From the NCBI GenBank assembly GCA_965197545.1, contig CBDANJ010000008.1, positions 62,001 to 126,000 on the forward strand: a stretch of 64,000 bases of DNA, written 5' to 3'. Source of the DNA: CATOSP01 sp965197545. Lineage in GTDB: Bacteria > Chloroflexota > Dehalococcoidia > Lucifugimonadales > UBA3495. Below the pieces are notes generated by a model that saw only the letters and a list, made by a program, of their open reading frames with translations, ran no database searches and had not been told where the DNA came from. Each line of letters begins with the position of its first letter. Position 1 is the stretch's first letter. The translations under genes and the position numbers were made by a program. Of this stretch, positions 27,020-35,701 are shown piece after piece.

Positions 27020-28168
27020 TTAGGCGTGGGTCCTCTGGTACTCCTGGAAACTGGGCATCATGTAACGCTGAAATAAGATGTAGTCCTCCATCTCGTAGAA
27101 CAGATCCTCTCCTTGCACGCTGCGGTCCAGTAGTTCCAGCAGGACTAACATGTTCAAGGATCCTTTGTCTTGGTCTGGCTGAAATTCCTCCGGTTCGGCG
27201 ATGATTCCCAGCGTGAACGACTGCTTGGCCAGTTCCCAGCACTGGTGGGAGAATTTCTCCTCGTCGTTCTTCAGGGAGTAGGCCAGGGAGCTGGCAAGCA
27301 CATCTGCAATCTGGACTCCGGGATATTTCCTTGAGTCGACTAGCTGTATCGGCCCGGCAAGGTTGTAGACCAGCGAGGGACGTGGCTCTCCTCCCAGTCT
27401 GATGTACGCCTTGTCTGTCCGTCCTATGAACTGATTGAACATGTCCATATTCGACTCGATTGGCTTGGAATCGTCACAGTAGGCATTCAGTGATTCGAAT
27501 TCCTCACCCCAGTGGGCGAGGAGCCAGTGGACCATCGTCTGTGACAACTCGAGGTCCCACCTTGTCCCTCCGTCCAGGTCTCGCAGGAGCTTGATCTCGT
27601 CCCTTATGGACTCTAGGTTGAGCTGGCAGAACGCGAGCATGGTGGCGAGGGGATCGGAAGTGGTGAGGTGGTCCAGCGGAGAGAGTACCTTCCCCACATC
27701 GCTCGGCTCGTGGGTGTCCATTTGATCTTCGAAGTCCCTGAACATCTTCTTGGTATAAGCCTCGCCGGCCTTATACGAGATATAAAGGTAGTTGGCGATG
27801 AATTTGTGAAACTCGATTGAATAGAACAGCGAGTTGTTCCTGGCCAGAGAGGGCTCGAACATGTACTCAAAGAACTTGCCTGCCAGGGCATATGTCTTCT
27901 CCGCGACCGCTATTTTGGAGCGCTGTCCTACTTCGCTCCAGAGCCACAAGACAGCGTCTCTCCCCTTCGGTCGTTTGGTAAGGGAGGCACCTTTCAATTC
28001 CGGTCCCTGGATCCGAAATCGGTCCACCATCTCAGAGTGAATGGCTGATGCTTCGTCGGCTTCAAGGGCGATGCTGGCATATACGAAAAAGGGTTGTTCC
28101 GGGTCCAGCAGGTGGTTCCCCGTGGCCCCGGCTTCGTCAAGGTAGATCGTCTTTGTCGAAATGGCCAT
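27020..28168 (-). CDS. DUF3800 domain protein
   Basis: The 382-residue protein has the DUF3800 N-terminal motif IYLDEAGATGNHL and the C-terminal motif PGVQIADVLASSLAYSL, both carrying conserved acidic residues of this RNase H-like family. I chose the start at 28168 because AGAGGAAAC lies just upstream of MAISTK; a start 36 bp further upstream has no such signal. DUF3800 proteins are common in phage and defence loci, but their activity is not established. A HEPN-like relic follows on the same strand. Confidence 0.75.
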   Translation of the reverse strand: MAISTKTIYLDEAGATGNHLLDPEQPFFVYASIALEADEASAIHSEMVDRFRIQGPELKGASLTKRPKGRDAVLWLWSEVGQRSKIAVAEKTYALAGKFFEYMFEPSLARNNSLFYSIEFHKFIANYLYISYKAGEAYTKKMFRDFEDQMDTHEPSDVGKVLSPLDHLTTSDPLATMLAFCQLNLESIRDEIKLLRDLDGGTRWDLELSQTMVHWLLAHWGEEFESLNAYCDDSKPIESNMDMFNQFIGRTDKAYIRLGGEPRPSLVYNLAGPIQLVDSRKYPGVQIADVLASSLAYSLKNDEEKFSHQCWELAKQSFTLGIIAEPEEFQPDQDKGSLNMLVLLELLDRSVQGEDLFYEMEDYILFQRYMMPSFQEYQRTHA

Positions 28169-28330
28169 CGTTGTTTCCTCTTGTCGTTTTTGGAAAGGGA
28201 ACAAGCCGGCGGTCGAAAACGGTAATACTTGCAGTGCTTCTGTCGCGGTTCAACCAGACGGCGGGCTGAGGTTCAGCGGTTAGGATGGTCCCAGTCGGCA
28301 ACTTGACCGACTGGGCCGCGGTGTCTGTCC

Positions 28331-28504
28331 TCAGTGGGCATTTCTGCCAGTGCGCCGAAATTGGCGGAATACCCATTTCCCGGCCTGCCACCCGGCGTAT
28401 CCAACCAGGAAGGCGTAGCCCAATGCGGGTGGGATGACGGCCTCTAGGGGAGCTTGTTCGTGATGGGCAAGTCCGTAAAGGCCCGGAATCCAACTCGAAC
28501 CCAT
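28331..28504 (-). CDS. Small hydrophobic protein, 57 residues
   Basis: The minus-strand ATG 28504 opens MGSSWIPGLYGLAHHEQAPL, followed by VIPPALGYAFLVGYAGWQAG and a basic tail KWVFRQFRRTGRNAH. It has one hydrophobic segment, with positive charges on the C-terminal side. No family is recognised. The ribosome binding site is weak, so the gene is plausible but unproven. Confidence 0.45.
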   Translation of the reverse strand: MGSSWIPGLYGLAHHEQAPLEAVIPPALGYAFLVGYAGWQAGKWVFRQFRRTGRNAH

Positions 28505-28654
28505 TCAGATCCGACGGATGCCAGGGTGTTGTTGATTTCCATCTAATTCATCTGTGTCGGCAATGATGGGCAGACAAAATCGCCGGTCGGGGGAACCTCT
28601 TACGGGCGCCGGTGGCGCTGGTGGGTTTCACACAGGCACCCTTCTTTAGTTGAA

Positions 28655-28685
28655 AAATCCCGCGTGCCACCGCGGGACTTTCCCT
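28655..28685. terminator. Rho-independent hairpin, probably bidirectional
   Basis: TCCCGCG (28658-28664) pairs with CGCGGGA (28671-28677) around the loop TGCCAC. A run of five A precedes the stem and CTTTCCCTT follows it. Read on the minus strand, the stem is followed by TTTTTC, a better terminator tail than on the plus strand. Confidence 0.6.
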
Positions 28686-28849
28686 TATGTATTTTGATGA
28701 TAACACGCCGGGAACTTCATTACCCAGTCACCCCCGAGCCATGGGTGTCCGTCAAAGTTTTGGGTGGGGAGAGAACGGAGGGGTAAAATCGCGGTAAAGG
28801 ACTGGAAGACAGAGGATGGGTGGGTCTTATGGAGTTGAAGGATTAGGGA

Positions 28850-30468
28850 TTGGCTTGGCGGGAGTTAAGCGAAGAAGTAATCACCGGTATGAGGGAGTGG
28901 CGGTTGCAGAATCCTAAAGCCACTTTTGCCGAGATTGAAAAGGAACTGGACCCCGTATCAGGTACGGGGCAGGCTCTGAGGCTGGCGAAGTTGCGAGGCC
29001 GGATGCTCCAGGATACGGTACTAGCCAGTTCCGCCACGGACTGGAGTAGAAATCAGCCTGGAGAAAGGCCGGTGTGCCCTGATTGCGGCCAGGAACTGGC
29101 TTCTTCGGGCAAGAGGGGGCGGCGTTTGCAGACCCTGGGGGGACAAGAGGTCACGCTGGAACGGGAGTATGGGGTCTGCCCCGCTTGCGGCGGGAAGCTT
29201 TTTCCCCCTGGATGAAGAGTTGGAATTGTTGCCGGGCAGTCTGACTCCGGGGTTGGAGGAGATGCTGGTGCGGCTGGGGAGCTGGATGCCCTTCGCCCAG
29301 GCGCAAGGGTTCCTGGTGGACTGAAGGGTTCCTGGTGGACTGGATGAAGCTGAATTCCCTCAGTGAAGCCACGGTGCGGCGGCATACCGAAGCGGCGGGG
29401 GCAGCTTACGTGGTCATTCAGGAGGAGGAAGCCAGGGCGTTGGAACCGGGCCAGGAACCGGGCCAGGAACCGGACCAGGAACTGGCCGGTTCCGGCTCAG
29501 CCCGGCTGGTGGTGGAAGTGGACGGGGCGATGGCGCCCCTGGTGGGAGGAGAATGGGCCGAGGTGAAGACGGTGGTGATTGGGGAAGTGGATGAGACGGG
29601 GGCGGAGCCTGGAACCCTGCCTGGAACCCTGAAGGAACTGTCCTATTTTTCCCGGTTGACCGGGGCGGCGAGCTTCACCCGGCAGGCTTTGGTGGAGACC
29701 CACCGGCGAGGGGTGGGCGAAGGGCGCCAAGTGGCCCTGGTGTCCGACGGCGCCGAATGGATTCAGGGGTTCGGGGACTTTCTCGGGGACTTTCATTGTC
29801 CCGGTGCAGTGCGGATTCTGGACTTTCCCCATGCTGCGGGGTACATGGGGGAGATCGGACGGGGCCTATTTGGGGAAGCCTCTTCGATGGCTGATGAATG
29901 GCAACGGGAACAGACGCACGGTCTCAAACATGAGGGCGCGAGTCCGGTATTGGAAGATATGAGGGTCTTGGTCCAAGGCCGGGAAACTGACCTGAGCAAA
30001 CCCTTGGCCTACCTGGAAAAGCGGGAAGCCCAGATGCGCTATCCGGTCTTGCAAGCCCAAGGCTGGCCCATAGGGAGCGGTGCGGTGGAGAGTGGCAACA
30101 AACTGGTGGTGGAAGCGAGGTTGAAGGGAGGAGGAATGCACTGGGCGCGGCCCCATGTAAATCCAATGCTGGGCTTGCGCAACATTGTATGCAGCGACCG
30201 CTGGGCTGAGGAATGGCCCCGGATAGCCCGGCGGCTCAGAAAGCGGGCGTCCCAGAGTGCCGGGACACCCGGAGAGAAAGCAGGTCCCCGGCGGCCGGCG
30301 GAAGCCAGAGAATCCGGGGGCAAACTCAGCCTAGTGGATAGACCGGAGGTCCCGGTGAAAAGCCCCGCCGGGGTTGCAGTATCCGGTGGAAGGGAAGGGT
30401 CAAAACTCCCTCACCGGCCTGCGGCCAGTCACCCCTGGCGGCGGGCTCCGGTTGGCCTCACCAGATAA
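28850..30468 (+). pseudogene. ISKra4-family transposase with two frame breaks
   Basis: The first frame (28850-29215) encodes the N-terminal region with zinc-ribbon cysteines CPDCGQEL and CPACGGKLFP. It breaks in a TTTTTCCCCC run at about 29206; one C fewer restores PLDEELELLPGSLTP. The second break is a 19-bp tandem duplication at 29304-29341. The main frame (29335-30468) holds VVEVDGAMAPLVGGEW, LVSDGAEWIQGF and IGSGAVESGNKLVVEARLKG, the ISKra4 signature. A short EPGQ repeat lies near 29446-29480. No clear terminal repeats were identified. The gene cannot make a full protein as assembled. Confidence 0.85.
29304..29341 (+). repeat. 19-bp tandem duplication in transposase gene
   Basis: AAGGGTTCCTGGTGGACTG occurs twice in succession. 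Deleting one copy restores the reading AQGFLVDWMKLNSLSE. The repeat is therefore a recent duplication that inactivated the ISKra4 transposase. Confidence 0.85.
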
Positions 30469-30820
30469 TCCCCAAAAATCTGACGGACACCTCCGAGCCA
30501 TTAGGATTTGACCAAAGTAGTCGTACTTTTCCCTCTCCATTGATGTGTCCTTGCAGACCAGGGTTTGGAAGCTTTTCTCCGTCTGCGTACGTTAGAGCAG
30601 TTGCTTCCGTGATATCGGCAGGGGCACCTGTTGTAACCTTCGCGGGGCTGCTGGCATACGACTGGGTAGGCCGGATTCCTTGTCTGGGAAGGAGGTGAGC
30701 ATGTTCGGTGGTAATTTGGCCAAGGGGTAGCCCCCAGTCCTGGAGGAATTCCGCCAGCCCATTCAGGTGTGTCTCGGGGTCAACCATGACGATGGCTGCG
30801 AGCCGGGTGTCGAGGGTCAA
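30458..30820 (-). CDS. Hypothetical 120-residue protein
   Basis: TTG 30820 opens LTLDTRLAAIVMVDPETHLN, with AGGA 5 nt upstream. The product contains LAEFLQDWGLPLGQITTEHA and ends VRFLGIIW. I recognise no family. It directly follows the coiled-coil gene with the CTTCGG repeat and overlaps the ISKra4 stop by 10 bp from the other strand. Confidence 0.4.
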   Translation of the reverse strand: MTLDTRLAAIVMVDPETHLNGLAEFLQDWGLPLGQITTEHAHLLPRQGIRPTQSYASSPAKVTTGAPADITEATALTYADGEKLPNPGLQGHINGEGKVRLLWSNPNGSEVSVRFLGIIW

Positions 30821-30830
30821 TTTGTCCTAA

Positions 30831-31036
30831 GATGCTTTGTTGAGTTGGGCGGTGGCCTGCTCATCGGCGCCGGAGTCTGCCCGGGCCAGCCGGTCCCGGA
30901 ATTCCCGGAGCTTGGCCTGCTCGGCTTGAGATGATGATCCCGTCGGCCATGGCGTGATTGATGCCCCACTTCCAGCCTTCCTCCATGTAATAATTCCGCA
31001 CTTCGGCTTCGGCTTCGGCTTCGGCTTCGGCTTTTA
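30831..31036 (-). pseudogene. Coiled-coil gene fragment with hexamer repeat
   Basis: On the minus strand the frame reads LKAEAEAEAEAEVRNYYMEE then GWKWGINHAMADG. After a one-base shift it reads SSQAEQAKLREFRDRLARAD and ends LNKAS-stop. The alternating Ala-Glu tract comes from (GAAGCC) repeats. A start codon in frame is not visible upstream, so the gene is truncated and frameshifted. It appears to precede the 120-residue ORF in one operon. Confidence 0.45.
31001..31033 (+). repeat. CTTCGG hexamer repeat, five and a half copies
   Basis: CTTCGG is repeated in tandem with no interruptions. On the minus strand it encodes alternating Ala-Glu. Such in-frame hexamers expand and contract by slippage without changing the frame. 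Confidence 0.85.
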
Positions 31037-31214
31037 ACCTCGTCTCATATCCCCATCATTTTGACGAAAGGCGTCCGCATGGACGGATCGCGTGGGTGAC
31101 GGTTTCTGCCCGTCTTGGCGCATTTTGGAAATGGTTCGAAGGACGCAAACGTGAGACCATTCAGGGACGGGCGAGGCGTATTCGGGATTCGCGGTCTTGG
31201 GATAAATGGTGTCG

Positions 31215-32417
31215 CTACTGCGGCTGAGGGATGAGCCTGCCTCTGATTTGCGCCGCTGGGGCTCCGATAGGGTACTCCTTGCGATCTGTAGGATTTTTGA
31301 AATCGGTACCGAAGTTGCAGTGTGAGCAATTACTCTGCACGAAATTATCTATCATCGCCTTCCCGTCCGTCACTTCTCCCACTTCGGTATAGAAGGCCTC
31401 GCTTTCTCCCCCATCTCGGAGAGAGTACCAACAATTGGGGCACCTGTCAGTCATAAATTCGTTCAGGATTCGAGAATCTGTGAATCCTGGGATAGTTATT
31501 CTCCCATGGGCATTGTTCGGTGTTTTGCGAGCGTTACTTACCCATGCCAGGTTGTCTGTTCCTGAGACTATGTACTTTTCTGCCTTTTTCGCTGTTCGTA
31601 CATTGATGGCCCTCACATTAGATTGACTAATGGGGGTACGTTCTATGTCCCATCGATCCCTTAGGTCGTGAATGTATCTGGAAATGAATAGGCAACTGTT
31701 TCTCTCCAAAGGAGCGTAGAGTTCGTAAAAAGGCTGATCCAAGGCTTCCATAGTAAAGAATGCGTCACCCAGGACAAAGGGTTGGCTATCTGAGGTGAAG
31801 ATGCGCCACTTGAGCGATGCCAAGAGGTCGGTTGCCCTCTTGATTCCCTCTAGCGTTGATAGCTGTCCCTCAGCAAAATATCTGTCTCCCCATTTGTCGT
31901 GTTGGTCTCCTCGGCCTTCGTACCCAGCTATTCCGGCGAAGAATTCTTCGTCAAGCTGTTCTCCGCGATTGATTAAGGTCTCTTTAATTGTGGAATAAGT
32001 CCCCTTGATGTGGTTAATGTATTCCTCCGATGATTGGACGTAGAGGTCGTGGATGTATTTCAGCATACTGTAAGAACGGAATTGGTAACTCATCAGATAG
32101 GCAGCAATATATTCTCGTTCATCTGATGTTATGATCTGAGCGGTTATCAATTTTCTGATTGCTGTAACGGCAGGTGATTCGTATTCCTCGGCTAATTTTG
32201 ATTCGTACTCGTTCGTGTAGAAGCCTTTCTGCACCGCAGCATTTTCTACTGTCAACGATTTCGGACTGTACCTCTTCTGTCTGCCTGCTGCCTCCAAGTC
32301 GTATAGATAGACCACGTCTCTATCGTCTATGTTCCTCGCAAAATTCCTCATGTGGGACATAGGAATGATGTGGTTGCGTAGAGTTCCGTAGTTTGATCGT
32401 TGGTCTTTCGAAGTCAT
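31215..32417 (-). CDS. DUF4238 protein with C-terminal zinc ribbon
   Basis: The 400-residue protein opens with the DUF4238 motif NHIIPMSHMRNFA (compare HYVPQFYLRNF in the family). It continues DVVYLYDLE, the helical middle EYIAAYLMSYQFRSYSMLKY and the SQPFVLGDAFF strand. The C-terminus has two CxxC pairs, CPNCWYSL and CSHCNFG, forming a zinc ribbon. A DUF433/DUF5615 toxin-antitoxin relic lies upstream on the same strand. The family is defence-associated but its activity is unknown. Two more members lie at 44265 and 46198, both lacking the zinc ribbon. Confidence 0.75.
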   Translation of the reverse strand: MTSKDQRSNYGTLRNHIIPMSHMRNFARNIDDRDVVYLYDLEAAGRQKRYSPKSLTVENAAVQKGFYTNEYESKLAEEYESPAVTAIRKLITAQIITSDEREYIAAYLMSYQFRSYSMLKYIHDLYVQSSEEYINHIKGTYSTIKETLINRGEQLDEEFFAGIAGYEGRGDQHDKWGDRYFAEGQLSTLEGIKRATDLLASLKWRIFTSDSQPFVLGDAFFTMEALDQPFYELYAPLERNSCLFISRYIHDLRDRWDIERTPISQSNVRAINVRTAKKAEKYIVSGTDNLAWVSNARKTPNNAHGRITIPGFTDSRILNEFMTDRCPNCWYSLRDGGESEAFYTEVGEVTDGKAMIDNFVQSNCSHCNFGTDFKNPTDRKEYPIGAPAAQIRGRLIPQPQ

Positions 32418-32503
32418 CTTTCCTCTCCAGTACTACGAGACGGTTTCTGAACCCTTGGTGGTCCCCATCTGCGACCTCTGGCAGACGAGAGGAGAAAACT
32501 CTA

Positions 32504-32641
32504 CTACTCGATTTTAGCCTCCGATTTAGCCTCAGTGCTAGAGCTGAGTTGGTGGCCAATTTGCCCTTGGAGCGTGCTTTGTAAGTCGTTCAGGTGTCTC
32601 CTCAGTGGTCTGGGGACGTCGTGGTCAAACAAGATTCTCAT
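32504..32641 (-). pseudogene. DUF5615-type toxin, truncated
   Basis: ATG 32641 opens MRILFDHDVPRPLRRHL, the N-terminal motif of DUF5615 PIN-like toxins, with the conserved FDxxVP. After 20 residues the frame leaves the family and stops at 32504. The start overlaps the end of the DUF433 antitoxin gene, as in functional pairs. A later frame contains LVVLERKDD, resembling the family's C-terminal strand, so the gene is probably frameshifted and eroded. Confidence 0.55.
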
Positions 32642-32787
32642 TGGTTACCTTGGCGTCAGTGTTATCGGCAACTTGGTGCAGTATCGCTCCGACCTGCCAT
32701 TCCTCGACACCCTCGAACCAGTCCAGGAACTCCTCCACCGTGGCTCTAACGGCGAGGTTTCCGAAAAGTGTAATCGGCGGAGTTAAA
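32625..32787 (-). pseudogene. DUF433 antitoxin, 5' end removed by IS21
   Basis: The frame FGNLAVRATVEEFLDWFEGV then EEWQVGAILHQVADN is the C-terminal half of DUF433 antitoxins, whose family motif is GATVEEFLEWFEG. The first half with the CxGxPxxRGTR block is missing, because the intact IS21 element begins at 32789. It overlaps the DUF5615 toxin start. Confidence 0.65.
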
Positions 32788-32879
32788 GTGTGCCATGCGG
32801 GCGGAATTGACCTCTGACATTTGGCGGTTGAAAACTGTACCGTCCGCTGCCATCCATAGGTTCGAAGTTGAGCCTGTGG

Positions 32880-34391
32880 ATGGTGCGACGGATGTACAGA
32901 GTGGACGTGTATCTTCGGGTTCGCCGGGCGGTGATGGTGGAGGGGATGAGCATCCGGGAGGCCTCCCGGGTGTTCGGCCTGCACCGGGACACGGTGGGCA
33001 AGATGCTAGCCTACTCTGTGCCGCCAGGCTACCGGCGGCAGACTCCGCCGAGGCGTCCCAAGCTTGAGCCCTTCGCCGGCGTCATTGACCGGATACTGGA
33101 AGAGGACCATCACGCCCCCAGGAAGCAGCGCCACACGGCCAAGCGCATCTTTGAGCGTCTCAGGGACGAGTATGGGTTTGATGGCCAGTACACCATAGTC
33201 AAGGACTATGTACGGGAGCGCCGACGCCATACCAGGGAGATGTTCGTGCCACTGTCCCACGCGCCGGGCCACGCTCAGTGCGACTTCGGCGAGGCCCTGG
33301 CGGTCATCGGCGGGGTGGAGCGTAAGGCCCACTACATCGCCTTTGACCTGCCCCACAGCGACGGATGTTTCATCAAGGCCTATCCCGCGGAGACCACCGA
33401 GGCCTTCCTGGACGGCCACGTCTCTGCCTTCGCCTTCCTGGGTGGTGTGCCCCAGAGCATCCTCTACGACAACACGAAGTTGGCGGTGGCCAGGATACTG
33501 GGGGACGGCCGGCGCAAGCGCACCAGAGCCTTCACCGAGCTCCAGTCCCACTACCTGTTCGAGGACCGGTTCGGCCGTCCCGGCAAGGGCAACGACAAGG
33601 GTAAGGTGGAGGGGATGGTGGGCTGCGTCCGCCGCAACTTCCTGGTTCCCATCCCGTACTTCGAGAGCTTCGATGCGTTGAACGCTCACTTGGAGCGCCG
33701 CTGCCTGGAACGGATGGACGCCCGGCTCAGGGGGCACACCGAGACCATCGGGCAGCGGATGGAGTTGGACCTGGACGCCCTGCTGCCGTTGCCGGCCGTA
33801 CCCTACGACGCCTGCGAGAAGCAGGGGGGCCGGGTCAGCTCCCTGTCCCTGGTCCGGTACCGGACCAACGACTATTCGGCGCCGGTGGCCTATGGACACC
33901 GGGACGTGCTGGTGAGGGGCTACGTCGATGAGGTCGTCATCAGCTGCGGGTCGGAGGTCATTGCCAGGCATCCTCGGTCTTATGAACGGGACGACTTCGT
34001 CTACGATCCTATTCACTACCTGCCGCTCCTGGAGCAGAAGACGGGAGCCCTGGACCAGGCCGCTCCCCTGCAGGGATGGGACCTTCCGGAAGAGTTCGGC
34101 ACGCTCCGGCGTCTCCTGGAGTCCCGCATGGGACGAAGGGGCAAGCGGGAGTTCGTCCAGGTGCTCCGGCTGCTGGAGACCTTCTCTATGGCTGAGGTGG
34201 ACTCGGCAGTGAAGGACGCCCTCCGGTTGGGGGCGCTGAGCTTTGATGCGGTGAAGCACCTGGTGCTGTGCCGGCTGGAGGGCAGGCCGCCGAGACTTGA
34301 CCTGGACCTGTATCCCTACCTGCCCCGGATGAGGGTCAACACCACCTCCGCCGGGGACTACATGGCCTTGTTGTCGGGGAGGGCGGCATGA
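32880..34391 (+). CDS. istA: IS21 transposase IstA
   Basis: The transposase of about 500 residues has an N-terminal helix-turn-helix (GMSIREASRVFGLHRDTVGK), then the integrase core with GHAQCDFGEALAVIGG, VPQSILYDNTKLAVARILG and GKGNDKGKVEGMVGCVRRNF that supply the DDE residues. The start could be ATG 32868, GTG 32880 or ATG 32892; none has a clear ribosome site. No lesion is visible, so the element may be active. Confidence 0.85.
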   Translation: MVRRMYRVDVYLRVRRAVMVEGMSIREASRVFGLHRDTVGKMLAYSVPPGYRRQTPPRRPKLEPFAGVIDRILEEDHHAPRKQRHTAKRIFERLRDEYGFDGQYTIVKDYVRERRRHTREMFVPLSHAPGHAQCDFGEALAVIGGVERKAHYIAFDLPHSDGCFIKAYPAETTEAFLDGHVSAFAFLGGVPQSILYDNTKLAVARILGDGRRKRTRAFTELQSHYLFEDRFGRPGKGNDKGKVEGMVGCVRRNFLVPIPYFESFDALNAHLERRCLERMDARLRGHTETIGQRMELDLDALLPLPAVPYDACEKQGGRVSSLSLVRYRTNDYSAPVAYGHRDVLVRGYVDEVVISCGSEVIARHPRSYERDDFVYDPIHYLPLLEQKTGALDQAAPLQGWDLPEEFGTLRRLLESRMGRRGKREFVQVLRLLETFSMAEVDSAVKDALRLGALSFDAVKHLVLCRLEGRPPRLDLDLYPYLPRMRVNTTSAGDYMALLSGRAA

Positions 34392-35173
34392 CCGGGAAGC
34401 CCACCCTGCTGCTGGAACACCACCTGAAGGAACTGAAGCTGCCCAGCTTCCTGAGGGAGTACGGGAAGATGGCGGCCCAGTGCGCCGCCGAGGGGGTGGA
34501 CCACCCCAGCTATCTGCTCCGGCTAGCCGAGCTGGAACTGATCGACCGCCAGCAGCGGATGGTGGAGCGGCGGATCCGGGCGGCCCGCTTCCCCGCCGTG
34601 AAGAGCCTGGACACCTTCGACTTCACCGCCATCCCCTCCATGAACAAGGCCTTGGTGATGGAGCTGGCCCGCTCCGAATACATCGAGCGCCGGGACAACG
34701 TCATCGCTGTCGGCAACAGCGGCGCCGGCAAGACCCACGTCGCCCTGGGGCTGGGACTGGCCGCCTGCCAGCGGGGTATGTCTGTGGGCTTCACCACGGC
34801 TGCCGCCCTGGTCCACGAGCTGATGGAGGCCCGGGACGAGAGACGGCTGCTCAACCTGCAGCGGCAGCTTTCCCGTCTCAGCCTGCTGATCATCGACGAG
34901 CTGGGCTTCGTCCCCCTGTCCTCCACCGGCGCGGAACTGCTCTTCGAGGTCTTCAGCCAGCGCTGCGAACGCGGCTCCATCCTGGTGACCACCAATCTCC
35001 CTTTCGACGAGTGGACCGAGGTGTTCGGCTCGGAGCGCCTCACCGGCGCGCTGCTGGACCGTCTCACCCACCATGTGCACATCCTGGAGATGAACGGCGA
35101 CAGCTACCGTCTCAAGCGCAGCCGGGAGAACGCCAACTCTCCGCAAGCTCTAGAACAAGCGGGAGCCCCGTAG
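34388..35173 (+). CDS. istB: IS21 helper ATPase IstB
   Basis: The 261-residue AAA+ ATPase has Walker A VGNSGAGKTHVALGLG near residue 112 and Walker B LSLLIIDELGFVPLS near residue 164. It overlaps istA by 4 bp (ATGA), which couples their translation. IstB binds DNA and promotes transposition by IstA. The gene is complete. Confidence 0.9.
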   Translation: MTGKPTLLLEHHLKELKLPSFLREYGKMAAQCAAEGVDHPSYLLRLAELELIDRQQRMVERRIRAARFPAVKSLDTFDFTAIPSMNKALVMELARSEYIERRDNVIAVGNSGAGKTHVALGLGLAACQRGMSVGFTTAAALVHELMEARDERRLLNLQRQLSRLSLLIIDELGFVPLSSTGAELLFEVFSQRCERGSILVTTNLPFDEWTEVFGSERLTGALLDRLTHHVHILEMNGDSYRLKRSRENANSPQALEQAGAP

Positions 35174-35270
35174 ATTCCACTCGGAACGCTCCACGTTACC
35201 CGCTGCCCGGCCCACTGGCACATCTGCCTATGTGACATTTATCCTGGCCAACTGGCGCGGACATTTATGC

Positions 35271-35504
35271 TGACCAATTACGCCAGGTGGTACAGTTTTA
35301 CTCCGCCCCAGTGGCCCACCTTGTCGCCGCCATTGACACTTGGCTTTGGTTTAGCATTCTACCCCTACACCAACACACGTCGGGAATACCAATTCCGGCT
35401 TGCTATTGACAATAAGACAGCGAGGTTATCTCCGTTGACCAACTAACCCAAGTGGTGCACTCTGGCGCCGCCCCGGTCGTCCAACATGTCTCCGCCATTG
35501 ACAC
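35271..35504 (+). repeat. Two imperfect 70-bp coding-like direct repeats
   Basis: Segments 35271-35339 and 35435-35504 are similar. In frame they read DQLRQVVQFYSAPVAHLVAA and DQLTQVVHSGAAPVVQHVSA, each followed by IDT. The differences preserve the amino-acid pattern, suggesting relics of a duplicated gene end. A degenerate family 1 MITE end (CTTGGCTTTGGTTTAG, 35342-35357) directly follows the first copy. The rest of 35223-35701 holds no supported gene. Confidence 0.45.
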
Positions 35505-35701
35505 GTGCCTGAGGTGCGGCGAGCGGCATCTAGTTAGAGCAGGCGCCCGGGTACTCCCCGGAGCCTTACACGGATGAAGGGGGCTTGTGCTACCCGAAAC
35601 AGAAGGAGTCGACGAACTTGAACCGCGCTGACCGGGGCAGTTGCCCGAGAAAGGAGTATGGCTGACGCAAATCCAGGGAAGAAGTCCGGCCTTCCCCGGT
35701 C

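Larger units (their letters stand above)
32789..35222 (+). mobile_element. IS21-family insertion sequence
   Basis: The 2.4-kb element carries istA and istB with the typical 4-bp overlap. Its ends begin TGTGCCA at 32789 and end TGGCACA at 35222. I could not find an exact target duplication, so the boundaries are approximate. It cuts the DUF433 antitoxin gene on the left. Fragments of the same istB occur at 8352 and 14805. Confidence 0.75.

Noticed and set aside
29446..29480. Short tandem repeat of GAACCGGGCCAG considered as a CRISPR-like or regulatory repeat
   Set aside because: It is a few in-frame codons (EPGQ) inside the ISKra4 transposase, with no spacers.
33006..34259. 417-residue minus-strand ORF opposite istA
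   Set aside because: It mirrors the intact IstA reading frame and has no motif of its own.
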